Source of the DNA: Sphingobacteriia bacterium
Lineage (GTDB): Bacteria > Bacteroidota > Bacteroidia > Chitinophagales > Chitinophagaceae
Length of the DNA stretch: 64,000 bases
Reading direction: 5' to 3'
NCBI GenBank assembly: GCA_017304675.1
Contig: JAFKLS010000017.1
Coordinates: forward strand, 682,001-746,000
A program made the position numbers and the translations under genes. How positions within the stretch are numbered: the first letter of the stretch is position 1; each line of letters starts with the position of its first letter. Shown here piece by piece: positions 26,824-36,093 of this stretch. The notes under the pieces are model-generated. The model searched no databases and was not told the DNA's origin. It was given only the letters and a program-made list of their open reading frames with translations.

Positions 26824-28851
26824 ATGTTACAACAAGAAGAAAATAAAAAAGCAAGATCTCCTTTTAACGATAAACAGGATGATAGCAAGCCACAAAGAAG
26901 AATGCCTAAATTCAACATTTATTGGATATACATCATTATTACCGCTTTATTACTTGGCTCAACACTTTTAAGGTATAGTCCTGAGTCTTCAAAAGTAAGC
27001 GAGCTGGAAATGAGGAAAAATATGTTGTTAAAAGGCGATGTAGACCATTTCGATCTCGTAAAAAACAAAGAGGTGGTTAGGGTGTATATTAAATCAGATA
27101 GCATTGTAAAACCATATTACGAAGAAAGGTTCAAAACAAAATATGAGCCTTCCAGGATAAAAAATGTTCCGCTTTTCCAGTTTGAAATAGCAGACCCCAA
27201 AACATGGGAAAAAGACCTGGCCGATTACTGCCAGAAAAACAATATAGACCAGCCTTCGGTGAATAAAACAGACGATCCGGACTATATCGGTCCGCTTACC
27301 AATATTATTGTGGTAGTGTTAATGATCGTGAGCTTTATTTTACTGATGCGTAAAATGGGTGGCGCTTCCAGTGGTGGCGGTCCGGGCGGCATTTTCAACA
27401 TCGGAAAATCAAAAGCACAATTATTCGATAAAGGCACGAAAGTAAACATCACTTTTACAGACGTTGCCGGTTTGGATGAAGCAAAAGTGGAAGTAATGGA
27501 AATTGTAGACTTCCTTAAAAATCCAAAGAAATATACGGCACTGGGTGGAAAAATTCCGAAAGGTGCTTTATTGGTAGGCCCTCCGGGTACCGGTAAAACC
27601 TTGCTGGCAAAGGCAATGGCAGGTGAAGCTCAGGTTCCTTTCTTCAGCTTAAGCGGTAGCGATTTTGTGGAAATGTTTGTTGGTGTGGGTGCAAGTCGTG
27701 TAAGAGATTTGTTTAAACAGGCAAGAGAAAAAGCACCTTGTATTATTTTCATTGATGAAATTGATGCCATCGGTAGAGCTCGTGGAAGAAATGCCATTAT
27801 GAGTAACGATGAAAGAGAAAATACTTTGAATCAGTTATTGGTGGAAATGGATGGATTTGGTGGCGATAGCGGCATCATCATCTTGGCAGCTACCAACAGG
27901 CCTGATGTTTTAGATAGTGCGTTGTTAAGACCTGGAAGATTCGACAGACAAATTACGATTGATAAACCGGATGTAAAAGGAAGAGAAGCCATATTTAAAG
28001 TGCATTTAGCACCAATTAAAGTTTCAGAAACCTTAGATATTCATAAACTGGCCGAACAAACACCGGGATTTGCAGGTGCGGATATTGCCAATGTTTGTAA
28101 CGAGGCAGCTTTGATTGCAGCTCGTAACAATAAGGAAGGTGTGGATATGAAAGATTTTCAAGATGCAATTGATAGGGTGATTGGCGGATTGGAAAAGAAA
28201 AATAAAATCATCGCTCCGCACGAAAAAGCGATTATTGCTTATCACGAAGCCGGTCATGCTGTATGCGGTTGGTTTTTAGAACATGCATATCCTTTATTAA
28301 AAGTAACCATCGTTCCAAGAGGCACAGCAGCATTGGGTTATGCTCAATACACACCAAAAGAACAATACCTGTACAATACAGATCAGTTAATGGATCAGAT
28401 TTGTATGACATTAGGCGGCCGTGCGGCAGAACAAATCTTCTTCGGAAAAATTTCAACAGGCGCAGCCAATGATTTGCAACAGATTACCCGCATTGCTTAC
28501 AGTATGGTAACAGCTTATGGAATGAATGATAAAGTTGGGAATGTAAGTTTTTACGATCCGGCAGCAGAAAATACTTTTACAAAACCGTATAGTGAAGAAA
28601 CAGGAAAGATGATTGATGAAGAAGTGAGAAAAATAATTGATGAGGCTTATGAAAGAACCAAACAATTACTTACTGAAAGAAAAGAAGAAGTTGAAAAATT
28701 AGCGAAAGCGTTGTTGGATAAAGAAGTTTTACACCAAAGCGATGTGGAAGAGTTAATTGGTAAAAGACCTTATGAAGAAAAGAAAATCCTGGATGTAGAT
28801 GAAAATAATTCAACTGCTCCAGAAAGTAATAACGAAACAGTTTCAGCATAA
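26824..28851 (+). CDS. ftsH: ATP-dependent zinc metalloprotease FtsH
   Basis: 675-residue membrane-anchored AAA+ protease that degrades misfolded membrane and regulatory proteins. Two transmembrane helices (about 36-55 and 157-176) bracket the periplasmic domain. The AAA module has Walker [12 protein letters not shown] (about 248), Walker [12 protein letters not shown] (about 308) and the second region of homology [20 protein letters not shown] (about 356). The zinc site HEAGH is near residue 473. The Gly-rich linker [11 protein letters not shown] follows helix 2. The stop codon overlaps the next start by one base (TAATG), so the LUD gene is translationally coupled. Confidence 0.97.
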   Translation: MLQQEENKKARSPFNDKQDDSKPQRRMPKFNIYWIYIIITALLLGSTLLRYSPESSKVSELEMRKNMLLKGDVDHFDLVKNKEVVRVYIKSDSIVKPYYEERFKTKYEPSRIKNVPLFQFEIADPKTWEKDLADYCQKNNIDQPSVNKTDDPDYIGPLTNIIVVVLMIVSFILLMRKMGGASSGGGPGGIFNIGKSKAQLFDKGTKVNITFTDVAGLDEAKVEVMEIVDFLKNPKKYTALGGKIPKGALLVGPPGTGKTLLAKAMAGEAQVPFFSLSGSDFVEMFVGVGASRVRDLFKQAREKAPCIIFIDEIDAIGRARGRNAIMSNDERENTLNQLLVEMDGFGGDSGIIILAATNRPDVLDSALLRPGRFDRQITIDKPDVKGREAIFKVHLAPIKVSETLDIHKLAEQTPGFAGADIANVCNEAALIAARNNKEGVDMKDFQDAIDRVIGGLEKKNKIIAPHEKAIIAYHEAGHAVCGWFLEHAYPLLKVTIVPRGTAALGYAQYTPKEQYLYNTDQLMDQICMTLGGRAAEQIFFGKISTGAANDLQQITRIAYSMVTAYGMNDKVGNVSFYDPAAENTFTKPYSEETGKMIDEEVRKIIDEAYERTKQLLTERKEEVEKLAKALLDKEVLHQSDVEELIGKRPYEEKKILDVDENNSTAPESNNETVSA

Positions 28852-29483
28852 TGGCAACTACTGCAAAAGAGAGTATTCTTAAAAAAATAAGACAGGCACT
28901 GGCACAACCGGTGCCTGTTCCCTTTCCTGCAAGCGAAGGAGGAGAATCTGTTTTCAAACCACTAATACAGGAACTGGAAATAGAGTTTGCAGAAAATTTT
29001 ACCAAATTGCAGGGCCGGTTTTCTTTTTGCGCCGGCCTTAGCGAATTGGCACAACAACTTAATACCCTGGCAACAGCAAGAAAATGGACAAAAATGTACT
29101 GCAGGGAAGATGAATTAAAAGCGGCACTAAATTCCTTTGGTTTTACCGGGCACGAGCATACAGACCTTTCTTCTTGTGAAGCGGCTATAACCACTTGCGA
29201 AAGTTTAATAGCAAGAACAGGAAGTATTATTATGAGCACGGCACAACAAAGTGGCAGAACAGTAAGTGTATATGCACCTGTACATATTTGTGTTGCATTC
29301 ACTCACCAGCTAAAGTATGATATTAAAGAAGGGTTGAGCGAATTGAAAGAAAAATATACAGACCGCTTACCCTCATTAATTACGTTGGCTACAGGGCCAA
29401 GCCGCACGGCAGATATAGAAAAAACCCTGGTTGTTGGTGTTCATGGTCCAAAAGAAGTTTTTTGCTTTTTGGTTGATAGTTAG
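28851..29483 (+). CDS. LUD domain protein (LutC/YkgG-like)
   Basis: 210-residue protein of the LUD family, related to LutC of the lactate-utilisation complex. Family features include the N-terminal KESILKKIRQAL, the central CEAAITTCESLIARTGSI (about 104) and MSTAQQSGR, with THQLK and the closing GPSRTADIEKTLVVGVHGP (about 183), all characteristic. There is no lutA or lutB nearby. In many Bacteroidota this gene simply follows ftsH, as here with a one-base overlap, so a role tied to lactate is not assured. Confidence 0.88.
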   Translation: MATTAKESILKKIRQALAQPVPVPFPASEGGESVFKPLIQELEIEFAENFTKLQGRFSFCAGLSELAQQLNTLATARKWTKMYCREDELKAALNSFGFTGHEHTDLSSCEAAITTCESLIARTGSIIMSTAQQSGRTVSVYAPVHICVAFTHQLKYDIKEGLSELKEKYTDRLPSLITLATGPSRTADIEKTLVVGVHGPKEVFCFLVDS

Positions 29484-29494
29484 ATTTGCAATAC

Positions 29495-30250
29495 ATGCAA
29501 GACAATTCAAAAAAAATATACTTTCTTTCAGATTTTCATTTGGGTGCACCTAATGCGGCTGCCAGTTTAGTAAGAGAGAAAAAAATAGTCGCTTTTTTAG
29601 ACTTTGTTAAACACTCTGCCGAAAAGATTTTTATTGTAGGAGATATTTTCGATTTTTGGTACGAGTACACAAAAGTAGTTCCCAAAGGCTATGTACGTTT
29701 ATTGGGGAAACTTGCCGAACTGACAGATGCAGGGATTGAAATTTATTTTTTTGTGGGCAATCATGATATGTGGATGAAGGATTATTTTCAAACAGAACTG
29801 AATATTCCGGTTTATTTTGAACCTAAAACATTCAATTTTAACCATAAGAAATTTTACATTGGTCACGGGGATGGCCTCGGGCCCGGAGACCATGGATATA
29901 AATTCATTAAAAAGGTTTTCAGAAACAGGCTTTGCCAGTGGTTATTTGGGCAGCTGCATCCAACATGGGGGATTAACCTTGCCAATTATTTCAGCAGAAA
30001 GAGCAGGGCCAAAACAGGCAGCAGCGATGAAATTTTTTTAGGAGAAGACAATGAGTGGCTGGTGATTTACGCTAAAACTATTTTGCAGAAAGAGCACTTC
30101 GATTATTTTATCTTCGGGCACCGGCACCTGCCATTAACAATAAAATTAAACGAACACAGTACTTATATTAATTTGGGAGATTGGATTAGGAGCTTTACTT
30201 ATGCCGAGTTTGATGGAGAAACTGTTTCTTTGAAAAAATGGGAACAATAA
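29495..30250 (+). CDS. lpxH: UDP-2,3-diacylglucosamine diphosphatase LpxH
   Basis: 251-residue calcineurin-like phosphoesterase that hydrolyses UDP-2,3-diacylglucosamine to lipid X in lipid A synthesis. Metal-binding motifs in order: FLSDFHLGAPN (about 10), VGDIFDFWYE (about 49), VGNHDMWMKD (about 85), GHGDGLGPGDHGYK (about 122) and FGHRHLPLT (about 207). I place the start at ATG 29495 rather than TTG 29486, because it gives the usual short N-terminus. A second LpxH-like protein is encoded at 50225-51094. Confidence 0.92.
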   Translation: MQDNSKKIYFLSDFHLGAPNAAASLVREKKIVAFLDFVKHSAEKIFIVGDIFDFWYEYTKVVPKGYVRLLGKLAELTDAGIEIYFFVGNHDMWMKDYFQTELNIPVYFEPKTFNFNHKKFYIGHGDGLGPGDHGYKFIKKVFRNRLCQWLFGQLHPTWGINLANYFSRKSRAKTGSSDEIFLGEDNEWLVIYAKTILQKEHFDYFIFGHRHLPLTIKLNEHSTYINLGDWIRSFTYAEFDGETVSLKKWEQ

Positions 30251-30257
30251 ACAAACT

Positions 30258-31349
30258 ATGAAAGAACTTTTGCGATACACTTTTTTAGACAACAGTATTA
30301 AAAGCTACCTAATTGTTATGGGTACTTTATTATTGTTGTTCACAGTTAAACGGATTATCTCAAAATATTTTGCAGGCATTTTATACAAATTATTTGCCCA
30401 AAAAGGTAAAACCGTTTTAAGGCAGGCGTTCATTAACCTGATCATTCCTTCCCTGGAGTTATTCCTGATGATTTTTGTGGGATTTATTGCAGTAGATAAA
30501 TTAAAATTCCCCTCCCAATTTGATTTTGATGTATACCATGTTACTTCAAAAAAAATAACAGAATCCCTGGCTTCAGGCATTCTCATTATAGTCTTTATCA
30601 GGCTTTGCCTGCGTGTGGTGGATTTTATAGCGATGATACTGGAAGAAAGAGCCAACCAAACAATAGATCAGACAGACAACCAGTTAATCCTATTCTTCAA
30701 AGATTTTTTTAAAGTGCTCATTGTTATCAACGGTGTATTAATGGTGCTTCATTTTTCACTTCATAAAGATGTGGGCAACCTGTTAACAGGATTGAGTATT
30801 GTTGGTGCTGCTGTTGCCTTGGCAACAAGAGAAAGCCTGGAGAACCTGATTGCTTCTTTTATTATTTTTTTCGATAAACCTTTTACTGCAGGCGATACCG
30901 TTAAAGTTCATGCTTTTACAGGTATTGTTGAAAAAATAGGTTTGCGAAGTACCCGTATAAGAACGGAAGACAAAACCCTGCTTACCGTTCCTAATAAACA
31001 AATGGTAGATAGTCTTATAGATAACTTAAGCCTACGTTCCCACAGAAAAGCCGTATTGCAGATAGATGTAAACCTTTCAGCTTCGGCAGAGCAATTAAAA
31101 CAATTGAGTGCCGGCATAAAAGATGTGCTGAAACAAAAAGAAACGATCAGTACTTTTCATGTTTTTGTAAGCGATACCGGTAAAAATGCACACACATTAA
31201 CAGTAGATTTCTTAATGCCTATGCCTTTGGATATTTACCAGTTTCAGGCTTTGAGAGAAGAAATAAACCTGCAGTTGATAGATTTATTAAATAAAATGAA
31301 CCTCTCTTTGGCAGCAGCCTCTACAGATGTGGTGGTAAGTAATAAATAA
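30258..31349 (+). CDS. MscS-family mechanosensitive channel
   Basis: 363-residue inner-membrane channel-like protein. Four hydrophobic helices cover about 15-175, followed by the MscS pore helix region NLLTGLSIVGAAVALATRESLENLIASF (spread over about 174-202), with the Gly/Ala packing typical of TM3. The beta domain continues with FFDKPFTAGDTVKV (about 204) and GIVEKIGLRSTRIRTED (about 222), then PNKQMVDSLIDNLS. It gates under membrane tension to release osmolytes. It follows lpxH by 7 nt and is probably in the same transcript. Confidence 0.9.
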   Translation: MKELLRYTFLDNSIKSYLIVMGTLLLLFTVKRIISKYFAGILYKLFAQKGKTVLRQAFINLIIPSLELFLMIFVGFIAVDKLKFPSQFDFDVYHVTSKKITESLASGILIIVFIRLCLRVVDFIAMILEERANQTIDQTDNQLILFFKDFFKVLIVINGVLMVLHFSLHKDVGNLLTGLSIVGAAVALATRESLENLIASFIIFFDKPFTAGDTVKVHAFTGIVEKIGLRSTRIRTEDKTLLTVPNKQMVDSLIDNLSLRSHRKAVLQIDVNLSASAEQLKQLSAGIKDVLKQKETISTFHVFVSDTGKNAHTLTVDFLMPMPLDIYQFQALREEINLQLIDLLNKMNLSLAAASTDVVVSNK

Positions 31350-31350
31350 A

Positions 31351-31869
31351 TTATTTTATAGCCGCTACTATTTCACCCAACTCTTTATCAATAGCGCCAT
31401 ACTTACCATATTCCGTTACCCTGCCAATTTCTTTATTGTTGTGCAATACAATAAAAGTAGGCGTATGTGTTGGATTAAACTTTTGTGCAAGTTCTTTCGT
31501 GGTTTGCTTGTCTCTGTCTACACAATAAAGCGTTATATTTTTTTCGCTGTAACCACTTTCCGCTACCAACCTGTAAAAAACAGGCAATAAGGTTTGCGTG
31601 TCTTCGCACCAAGTGCCGGCAAAAACAACCATTGTAAAATCATTTTTCTTGGTACGGAATGTTTCAACAGCCTGTTCGTTAAGCTTACCCCATTTCATAT
31701 TCTCGTCAAACCATTTATAGCTCGTGTCTTTTTCAATAACAGATCTGTTAACAAACCCTTTTAATACTTTCTCATTCCTGTTGTTATAATAAGACTGGTA
31801 TTGCAGTTTATGGCTGCAGCCTGCAACCGAAACAATTAAAAGCAATAAAATAAAGCGGAATTTTATCAT
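31351..31869 (-). CDS. Thioredoxin-like lipoprotein with a single active-site Cys
   Basis: 172-residue lipoprotein: the signal ends in the lipobox VAGC (Cys about 18). A thioredoxin fold follows, with VVFAGTWCEDTQTLLPVFYRL (about 82-102), where the classic WCxxC is WCEDT, leaving only the first Cys. The cis-Pro segment is THTPTFIVL (about 140) and is intact. A one-Cys thioredoxin-like protein can still act as a reductase, thiol sensor or peroxide responder, but not as a standard disulfide oxidoreductase. It overlaps the upstream MerR-family gene by 4 nt, so the two are co-expressed. Confidence 0.82.
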   Translation of the reverse strand: MIKFRFILLLLIVSVAGCSHKLQYQSYYNNRNEKVLKGFVNRSVIEKDTSYKWFDENMKWGKLNEQAVETFRTKKNDFTMVVFAGTWCEDTQTLLPVFYRLVAESGYSEKNITLYCVDRDKQTTKELAQKFNPTHTPTFIVLHNNKEIGRVTEYGKYGAIDKELGEIVAAIK

Positions 31870-32420
31870 GATTCTAAATTAGCTTTCAATTCTAATAAAA
31901 AAGATCTCAGGGTGTTAAGCATATTGGCAAGATCTTGGTGAAGGGATACTTTCTTTGCATTTGCCTGCAGGTATTCTTTAGCACCCTCTATGCTATACTT
32001 TTTATTACGCAGCAGGTAATAAATAAGCTGCAGGTTTTTAATATCTTCTTTTTTAAACAGCCTGTCGCCCTTTTTATTTTTTCTGGGTTTTAGAATATCA
32101 AATTCTTTTTCCCAAAAACGTATTTGCGAAGTATTTACATTAAACCAAACAGCTACCTCACTAATACTGTAATATAGTTTTTGATCGAGAATAGTATCGT
32201 CAGGAATATTGATAAGATCGGCCGATAAATACATTTCTTTGTTAGACTTCCTTCCCCGCTTTCCTTTGGCTTTAATTATGTTATGAGCTGGCGGGGCAAC
32301 GGCTTCGGGTTCTTCAGTGGGCTTGCTTTTATGCGCTTTAACAACCTGCTTCGCAGGCTTCTTTTTAACAGGAGCCTGCTCTATGATATTACCGAATAAA
32401 TCTAATTGCTGAAGAGCCAT
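31866..32420 (-). CDS. MerR-family transcriptional regulator
   Basis: 184-residue DNA-binding protein. A Lys/Pro/Ala-rich N-terminal arm of about 65 residues precedes the MerR winged helix: YYSISEVAVWFNVNTSQIRFWEKEF (spread over about 78-102), LKPRKNKKGDRLFKKEDIKNL (about 104-124) and a coiled dimerisation helix to the end. Start ATG 32420 gives MALQQLDLFG, a common N-terminus in Bacteroidota MerR-like regulators; an in-frame upstream start at 32453 would add 11 unlikely residues. No effector-binding domain is present. Overlap with the thioredoxin-like lipoprotein suggests co-transcription. Confidence 0.88.
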   Translation of the reverse strand: MALQQLDLFGNIIEQAPVKKKPAKQVVKAHKSKPTEEPEAVAPPAHNIIKAKGKRGRKSNKEMYLSADLINIPDDTILDQKLYYSISEVAVWFNVNTSQIRFWEKEFDILKPRKNKKGDRLFKKEDIKNLQLIYYLLRNKKYSIEGAKEYLQANAKKVSLHQDLANMLNTLRSFLLELKANLES

Positions 32421-32546
32421 AACGTAAAAATAACAATAAGTAGCAGTATACAATTAAAGATGCCCCATAGAGTTAATAACTCCTGAAAAACTTACTACAA
32501 GAATGCATCAACCTTATTGCTGCTGCTAAAAATGTATCTTGCAAAT

Positions 32547-33398
32547 ATGAAAAGAATTTGTTCTGTTGCTGTGTGTGGCGCCGGCACTATGGGCAGTGGC
32601 ATTGCGCAGGTTGCCGCCCAATATGGTTTTAAAGTAATCCAGTTTGATGTGAATGAAGTTGTACTGGAAAAAAGCCGGCAACTGGTTTTAAAGAACCTCC
32701 GGTTCCTTGTAGAAAAAGGAAAGATAAATGAAGATGCTTTAAAGGAAATATATAGCAGGATATTGTTTACCAATAATATTAACGATTGTAAAGCAGATGT
32801 GGTTATTGAGGCCATAATAGAAAAAAAAGAGGCAAAAGCAGATCTTTTTGAGCAACTGATGAATATTAACGGTAACGATACTCTTTTTGCAACCAATACT
32901 TCATCCATATCAGTAAACGAACTGGCTACAGCACTTAATAAAACAGAACGCTTCGCTGGAATGCATTTTTTTAACCCCGCCCCTCTTATGAAACTGGTGG
33001 AAGTGATTAAGACCAACTATTCTTCCCCTGAAACCATTGCTGCACTGGTACAATTAAGTAAGGATCTTGGAAAAATTCCTGTTGTGTGCAAAGATGCTCC
33101 GGGTTTTATTGTAAACAGGGTGGCGCGCCACTATTATTTAGAGGCTATGAAATTAATTGAACAGAACCTGGCAACCATAGAAAACATAGATATGATTATG
33201 GAAGCTTCCGGGTTTAAAATGGGGCCTTTTAAATTAATGGACCTGATTGGGATGGATATTAATTTTGGTGTTAGCAATATTGTATGGAACGATCTTGGAA
33301 AACCTGATAGATTAAAGCCCTCTATAATTCAACAACAAAAAGTAGAGCAGCACAAACTGGGCAGAAAAACAGGAGAAGGGTTTTATAAATACGAATAG
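32547..33398 (+). CDS. 3-hydroxyacyl-CoA (3-hydroxybutyryl-CoA) dehydrogenase
   Basis: 283-residue NAD-dependent dehydrogenase that interconverts 3-hydroxyacyl-CoA and 3-oxoacyl-CoA. N-terminal Rossmann motif VAVCGAGTMGSGIAQVAA (about 5), then ATNTSSISVNELA (about 117), the catalytic His region RFAGMHFFNPAPLMKLVEVI (about 135), and DAPGFIVNRVARHYYLEAM (about 180) of the helical domain. I chose ATG 32547, since an upstream in-frame start at 32517 would add ten residues before the dinucleotide fold. The size matches the stand-alone PaaH/Hbd type. It is divergent from the MerR gene. Confidence 0.92.
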   Translation: MKRICSVAVCGAGTMGSGIAQVAAQYGFKVIQFDVNEVVLEKSRQLVLKNLRFLVEKGKINEDALKEIYSRILFTNNINDCKADVVIEAIIEKKEAKADLFEQLMNINGNDTLFATNTSSISVNELATALNKTERFAGMHFFNPAPLMKLVEVIKTNYSSPETIAALVQLSKDLGKIPVVCKDAPGFIVNRVARHYYLEAMKLIEQNLATIENIDMIMEASGFKMGPFKLMDLIGMDINFGVSNIVWNDLGKPDRLKPSIIQQQKVEQHKLGRKTGEGFYKYE

Positions 33399-33432
33399 AT
33401 AGCTTTGTTGCCCTACTTTCTACATTTGCTTT

Positions 33433-34497
33433 ATGAAGATTGTTATCAATTGCGTTTCTTTTAATAAACATTCGGCTTGCTATAGCAAATACTTTATTAA
33501 ATGTTTCTTTACATGGGCCTGCAACAGCCATAAAGAAGATGAATTTATTTTTTTGGTAAATGAAGAATGTAACAGCCAGTTTCTTTTGGCACCCAATGCC
33601 AGGGAAATGAATACCGGCAAAAAAAAATCTTCTGTGGCGCTAACTGCTTTTTATAAAATTCAATTGCCGCTTATTTTAAAGAAAATAAAACCAGATGTTG
33701 TAATACAACCTTTTGGTAAAGCCGGTTCTGGTACAGTTCCGCAGATCATTATTTTTGAAGAGAGCCAGGCTGAAAAAATTTCTGGATATACTGTTTCAAA
33801 GGCAGGTGTATGTCTTTGTTTTACACAGCATGCCGTGCAAAAAGTACGATCGCTTTTTTCTGTACACGAAAAAAAAATAATACAAGCTCCTTTCATAGCA
33901 GAACAACATATTCATGAGCTTTCTCTCGTACAAAAACAACAGCAACTGGCAAGAATAACCAATGGGAAAGCTTTCTTTCTTTTTTACGATGATGGCATTT
34001 TGCCAGAAGAGGCCTTATGTGTATTGAAGGCATTTTCTTTGTTCAAGAAAAGAATGCAGAGCAACATGCAACTGGTAGTAGTTTCGATTAACCAAATATT
34101 GCTAGAAGAAAAACTCAGATTGTATAAATACAGGGCCGATGTTATTTTGCTTGCAGAAGAAGCTATGAATAATGAAATATTGCAGGCAGCATATGGGTTT
34201 ATTCAGCTAAACCAAAACGGCCAATTATCAGCTTTGGTTACTACTGCACTGTTAACAGGTATACCTGTAATTACCGCACCCAATGAGGGCTTGGCAGAGT
34301 TGTTTGATAAAAGTTTGTTAATGCCTGAAACCATTTCGCCTGAAAAAATTGCAGAGTACCTCAATCTTTTATACAGAGATGAAACGTATAGAAAAGCTGT
34401 AATAGCCAATGGCAAAGAAAAAATGCGCTCCTTTAATGCTGAAAATGATTGTGGCCGGTTATGGAAAACAATTACTGAAACAGTTCGTAAAACATGA
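33433..34497 (+). CDS. Glycosyltransferase-like protein (GT4 fold, degenerate)
   Basis: 354-residue protein with the layout of a GT-B glycosyltransferase: an N-terminal half beginning MKIVINCVSF, an acceptor-side region, and a C-terminal donor domain with LTGIPVITAPNEGLAELF (about 274). The E-x7-E donor motif of active GT4 enzymes (typically EGFGLPVLE) aligns with QNGQLSALV (about 260), so both glutamates are missing. It may be a catalytically inactive partner or a divergent enzyme. A -7-like TACATTTG lies 5 nt before the ATG. The family call is moderate. Confidence 0.6.
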   Translation: MKIVINCVSFNKHSACYSKYFIKCFFTWACNSHKEDEFIFLVNEECNSQFLLAPNAREMNTGKKKSSVALTAFYKIQLPLILKKIKPDVVIQPFGKAGSGTVPQIIIFEESQAEKISGYTVSKAGVCLCFTQHAVQKVRSLFSVHEKKIIQAPFIAEQHIHELSLVQKQQQLARITNGKAFFLFYDDGILPEEALCVLKAFSLFKKRMQSNMQLVVVSINQILLEEKLRLYKYRADVILLAEEAMNNEILQAAYGFIQLNQNGQLSALVTTALLTGIPVITAPNEGLAELFDKSLLMPETISPEKIAEYLNLLYRDETYRKAVIANGKEKMRSFNAENDCGRLWKTITETVRKT

Positions 34498-34546
34498 ATA
34501 TGCCATGTTTAGCAGTACATTTGCCATCTTAAAAATTAAATAGTTC

Positions 34547-34897
34547 ATGCAAAAATCCACCATAGCAATAGATGTTCAATTAGATGAAAATAAAATACCT
34601 GACCAAATTAACTGGTCGGCCAGTGGAAGTACGGCAGATGATCAGCAAAAAGCAAAGGCCATGATGCTGGCTTTTTGGGATGGGGCAGATAAAAGCGCCT
34701 TAAGAATTGATCTCTGGACCAAAGAAATGATGGTAGATGAAATGGCAGATTTTTTTTACCAAACCTTAATGGGAATGGCCGACTCGTTCGACCGTGCCAC
34801 TCATAACCACGAACTGGTAAAAAATATGAAAGAGTTTGCCAAAGATTTTTATAAAAAATTCAGAGACCAGCAATTGAAAGAGAACAAGGCAGATTAA
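34547..34897 (+). CDS. gldC: Gliding motility protein GldC
   Basis: 116-residue GldC family protein, one of the Bacteroidota-specific gliding-associated proteins. The conserved run is visible: IAIDVQLDENKIPDQINWSA (about 6), MMLAFWDGADKSALRIDLW (about 43) and MADFFYQTLMGMADSF (about 70). GldC supports but is not essential for gliding in Flavobacterium and also occurs in non-gliding members, so it is not proof of motility. TACATTTG at 34516-34523 is a plausible -7 box. Confidence 0.9.
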   Translation: MQKSTIAIDVQLDENKIPDQINWSASGSTADDQQKAKAMMLAFWDGADKSALRIDLWTKEMMVDEMADFFYQTLMGMADSFDRATHNHELVKNMKEFAKDFYKKFRDQQLKENKAD

Positions 34898-34962
34898 ATA
34901 ATAAAAGCATACTAATAAATATATCTTCCATTTTAAATCTCAAACCTTAAATACGAAACGAT

Positions 34963-35415
34963 ATGAGCTTAGAAGTAAAGATTATGGCAGAAATGAAAGA
35001 AGCCATGAAAGCAAAAAATGAAGCTACTTTACGCGGCTTACGTGCCATTAAAGCAGAGATCATTAAAGCTAAAACAGAACCGGGGGCTAATGGCGCCATT
35101 ACAGAAGACGGCGAATTAAAGCTTCTGCAAAAACTGGTAAAACAAAGAAAAGATTCATTAGAAATATTTGTACAGCAGAATCGCGCTGATCTTGCCCAAA
35201 AAGAACAGGAAGAAATTAATGTGATAGAGAGATTCCTGCCTAAACAACTGTCTCAGGAAGAATTAACAGAAGCATTAAAAACCATTATTGCTGAAGCTGG
35301 CGCCACAACTATGGCAGATTTGGGCAAAGTAATGGGAGTTGCTTCCAAACAACTGGCTGGAAAAGCAGATGGGAAAGCCATTGCTGCAACAGTAAAAGAG
35401 CTTTTATCTAAATAG
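34963..35415 (+). CDS. GatB/YqeY domain protein
   Basis: 150-residue YqeY-like protein. It is a stand-alone version of the tRNA-binding tail of the GatB amidotransferase subunit. Seen: MKAKNEATLRGLRAIKAEI (about 13), LLQKLVKQRKDSLEIF (about 50), EINVIERFLPKQLSQEEL (about 82) and GKVMGVASKQLAGKADGKAI (about 120). Function is unproven; suggestions include helping tRNA-dependent amidation. It is followed 6 nt later by a CvpA-family gene. Confidence 0.92.
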   Translation: MSLEVKIMAEMKEAMKAKNEATLRGLRAIKAEIIKAKTEPGANGAITEDGELKLLQKLVKQRKDSLEIFVQQNRADLAQKEQEEINVIERFLPKQLSQEELTEALKTIIAEAGATTMADLGKVMGVASKQLAGKADGKAIAATVKELLSK

Positions 35416-35421
35416 CCGGCC

Positions 35422-35949
35422 ATGTTCATTGATATCCTTTATATTATCCTGATTGTACTGGCTGCAATAAAAGGATATTCTCGTGGATTGATAGTGGCGG
35501 TCTTTTCTTTTTTAGCGGTGGTAATAGGGTTGGCTGCAGCCCTTAAACTAAGCGCAACGGTTGCAGCATGGTTAAATAAAAGTACAAGCCTGGGGTTAAA
35601 ATGGCTGCCGTTTCTGGCTTTTTTGCTGATTATAATTGTAGTAATCTTATTGGTAAGAATAGCAGCAGGCCTTTTGCAGAAAAGTGTTGAACTTGTTTTT
35701 GCAGGCTGGTTAAATAAATTGGGGGGAATAATACTTTATGCATGCTTATACACAATGGTATATAGTGTTTTTATATTTTATGCAACCCAAATTCACTTAT
35801 TAAATACAAATGCGGTTGCTGCTTCTTCGGTTTATCATTTTATAGAACCCTGGGGCCCCTTTTGTATCAACCTGTTTGGAGATTTGATACCCCTATTCAA
35901 AGGCCTTTTTGAAGAATTGAAAACATTCTTTGGAAAGTTTGCAGCTTAA
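35422..35949 (+). CDS. CvpA family membrane protein
   Basis: 175-residue protein with four hydrophobic helices (about 4-22, 26-48, 62-82 and 100-122) and the CvpA family beginning IDILYIILIVLAAIKGYSRGLIVAVFSF (split over residues 3-30). CvpA proteins are linked to colicin V production and envelope homeostasis, but the mechanism is unknown. It probably shares a transcript with the yqeY-like gene 6 nt upstream. Confidence 0.88.
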   Translation: MFIDILYIILIVLAAIKGYSRGLIVAVFSFLAVVIGLAAALKLSATVAAWLNKSTSLGLKWLPFLAFLLIIIVVILLVRIAAGLLQKSVELVFAGWLNKLGGIILYACLYTMVYSVFIFYATQIHLLNTNAVAASSVYHFIEPWGPFCINLFGDLIPLFKGLFEELKTFFGKFAA

Positions 35950-36093
35950 GCGGGAACAATTAAACTAACCTATATTATCTAAATGCATTAATTTAGCAAC
36001 AATAGAGTTGAAAGATGCCTGATACCTATTATTAATTACCCATTTTTTCTTTTATTTGTATCGAACCAAAATTTGCACCTGCGAAAAAACGAC

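Noticed and set aside
28670..29302. Long antisense open frame opposite the ftsH end and LUD gene
   Set aside because: It mirrors the coding strand, with no start context or conserved motif; codon usage follows the sense genes.
32495..33016. 173-codon antisense frame opposite the hydroxyacyl-CoA dehydrogenase gene
   Set aside because: Ser/Phe-rich shadow of a strongly conserved gene.
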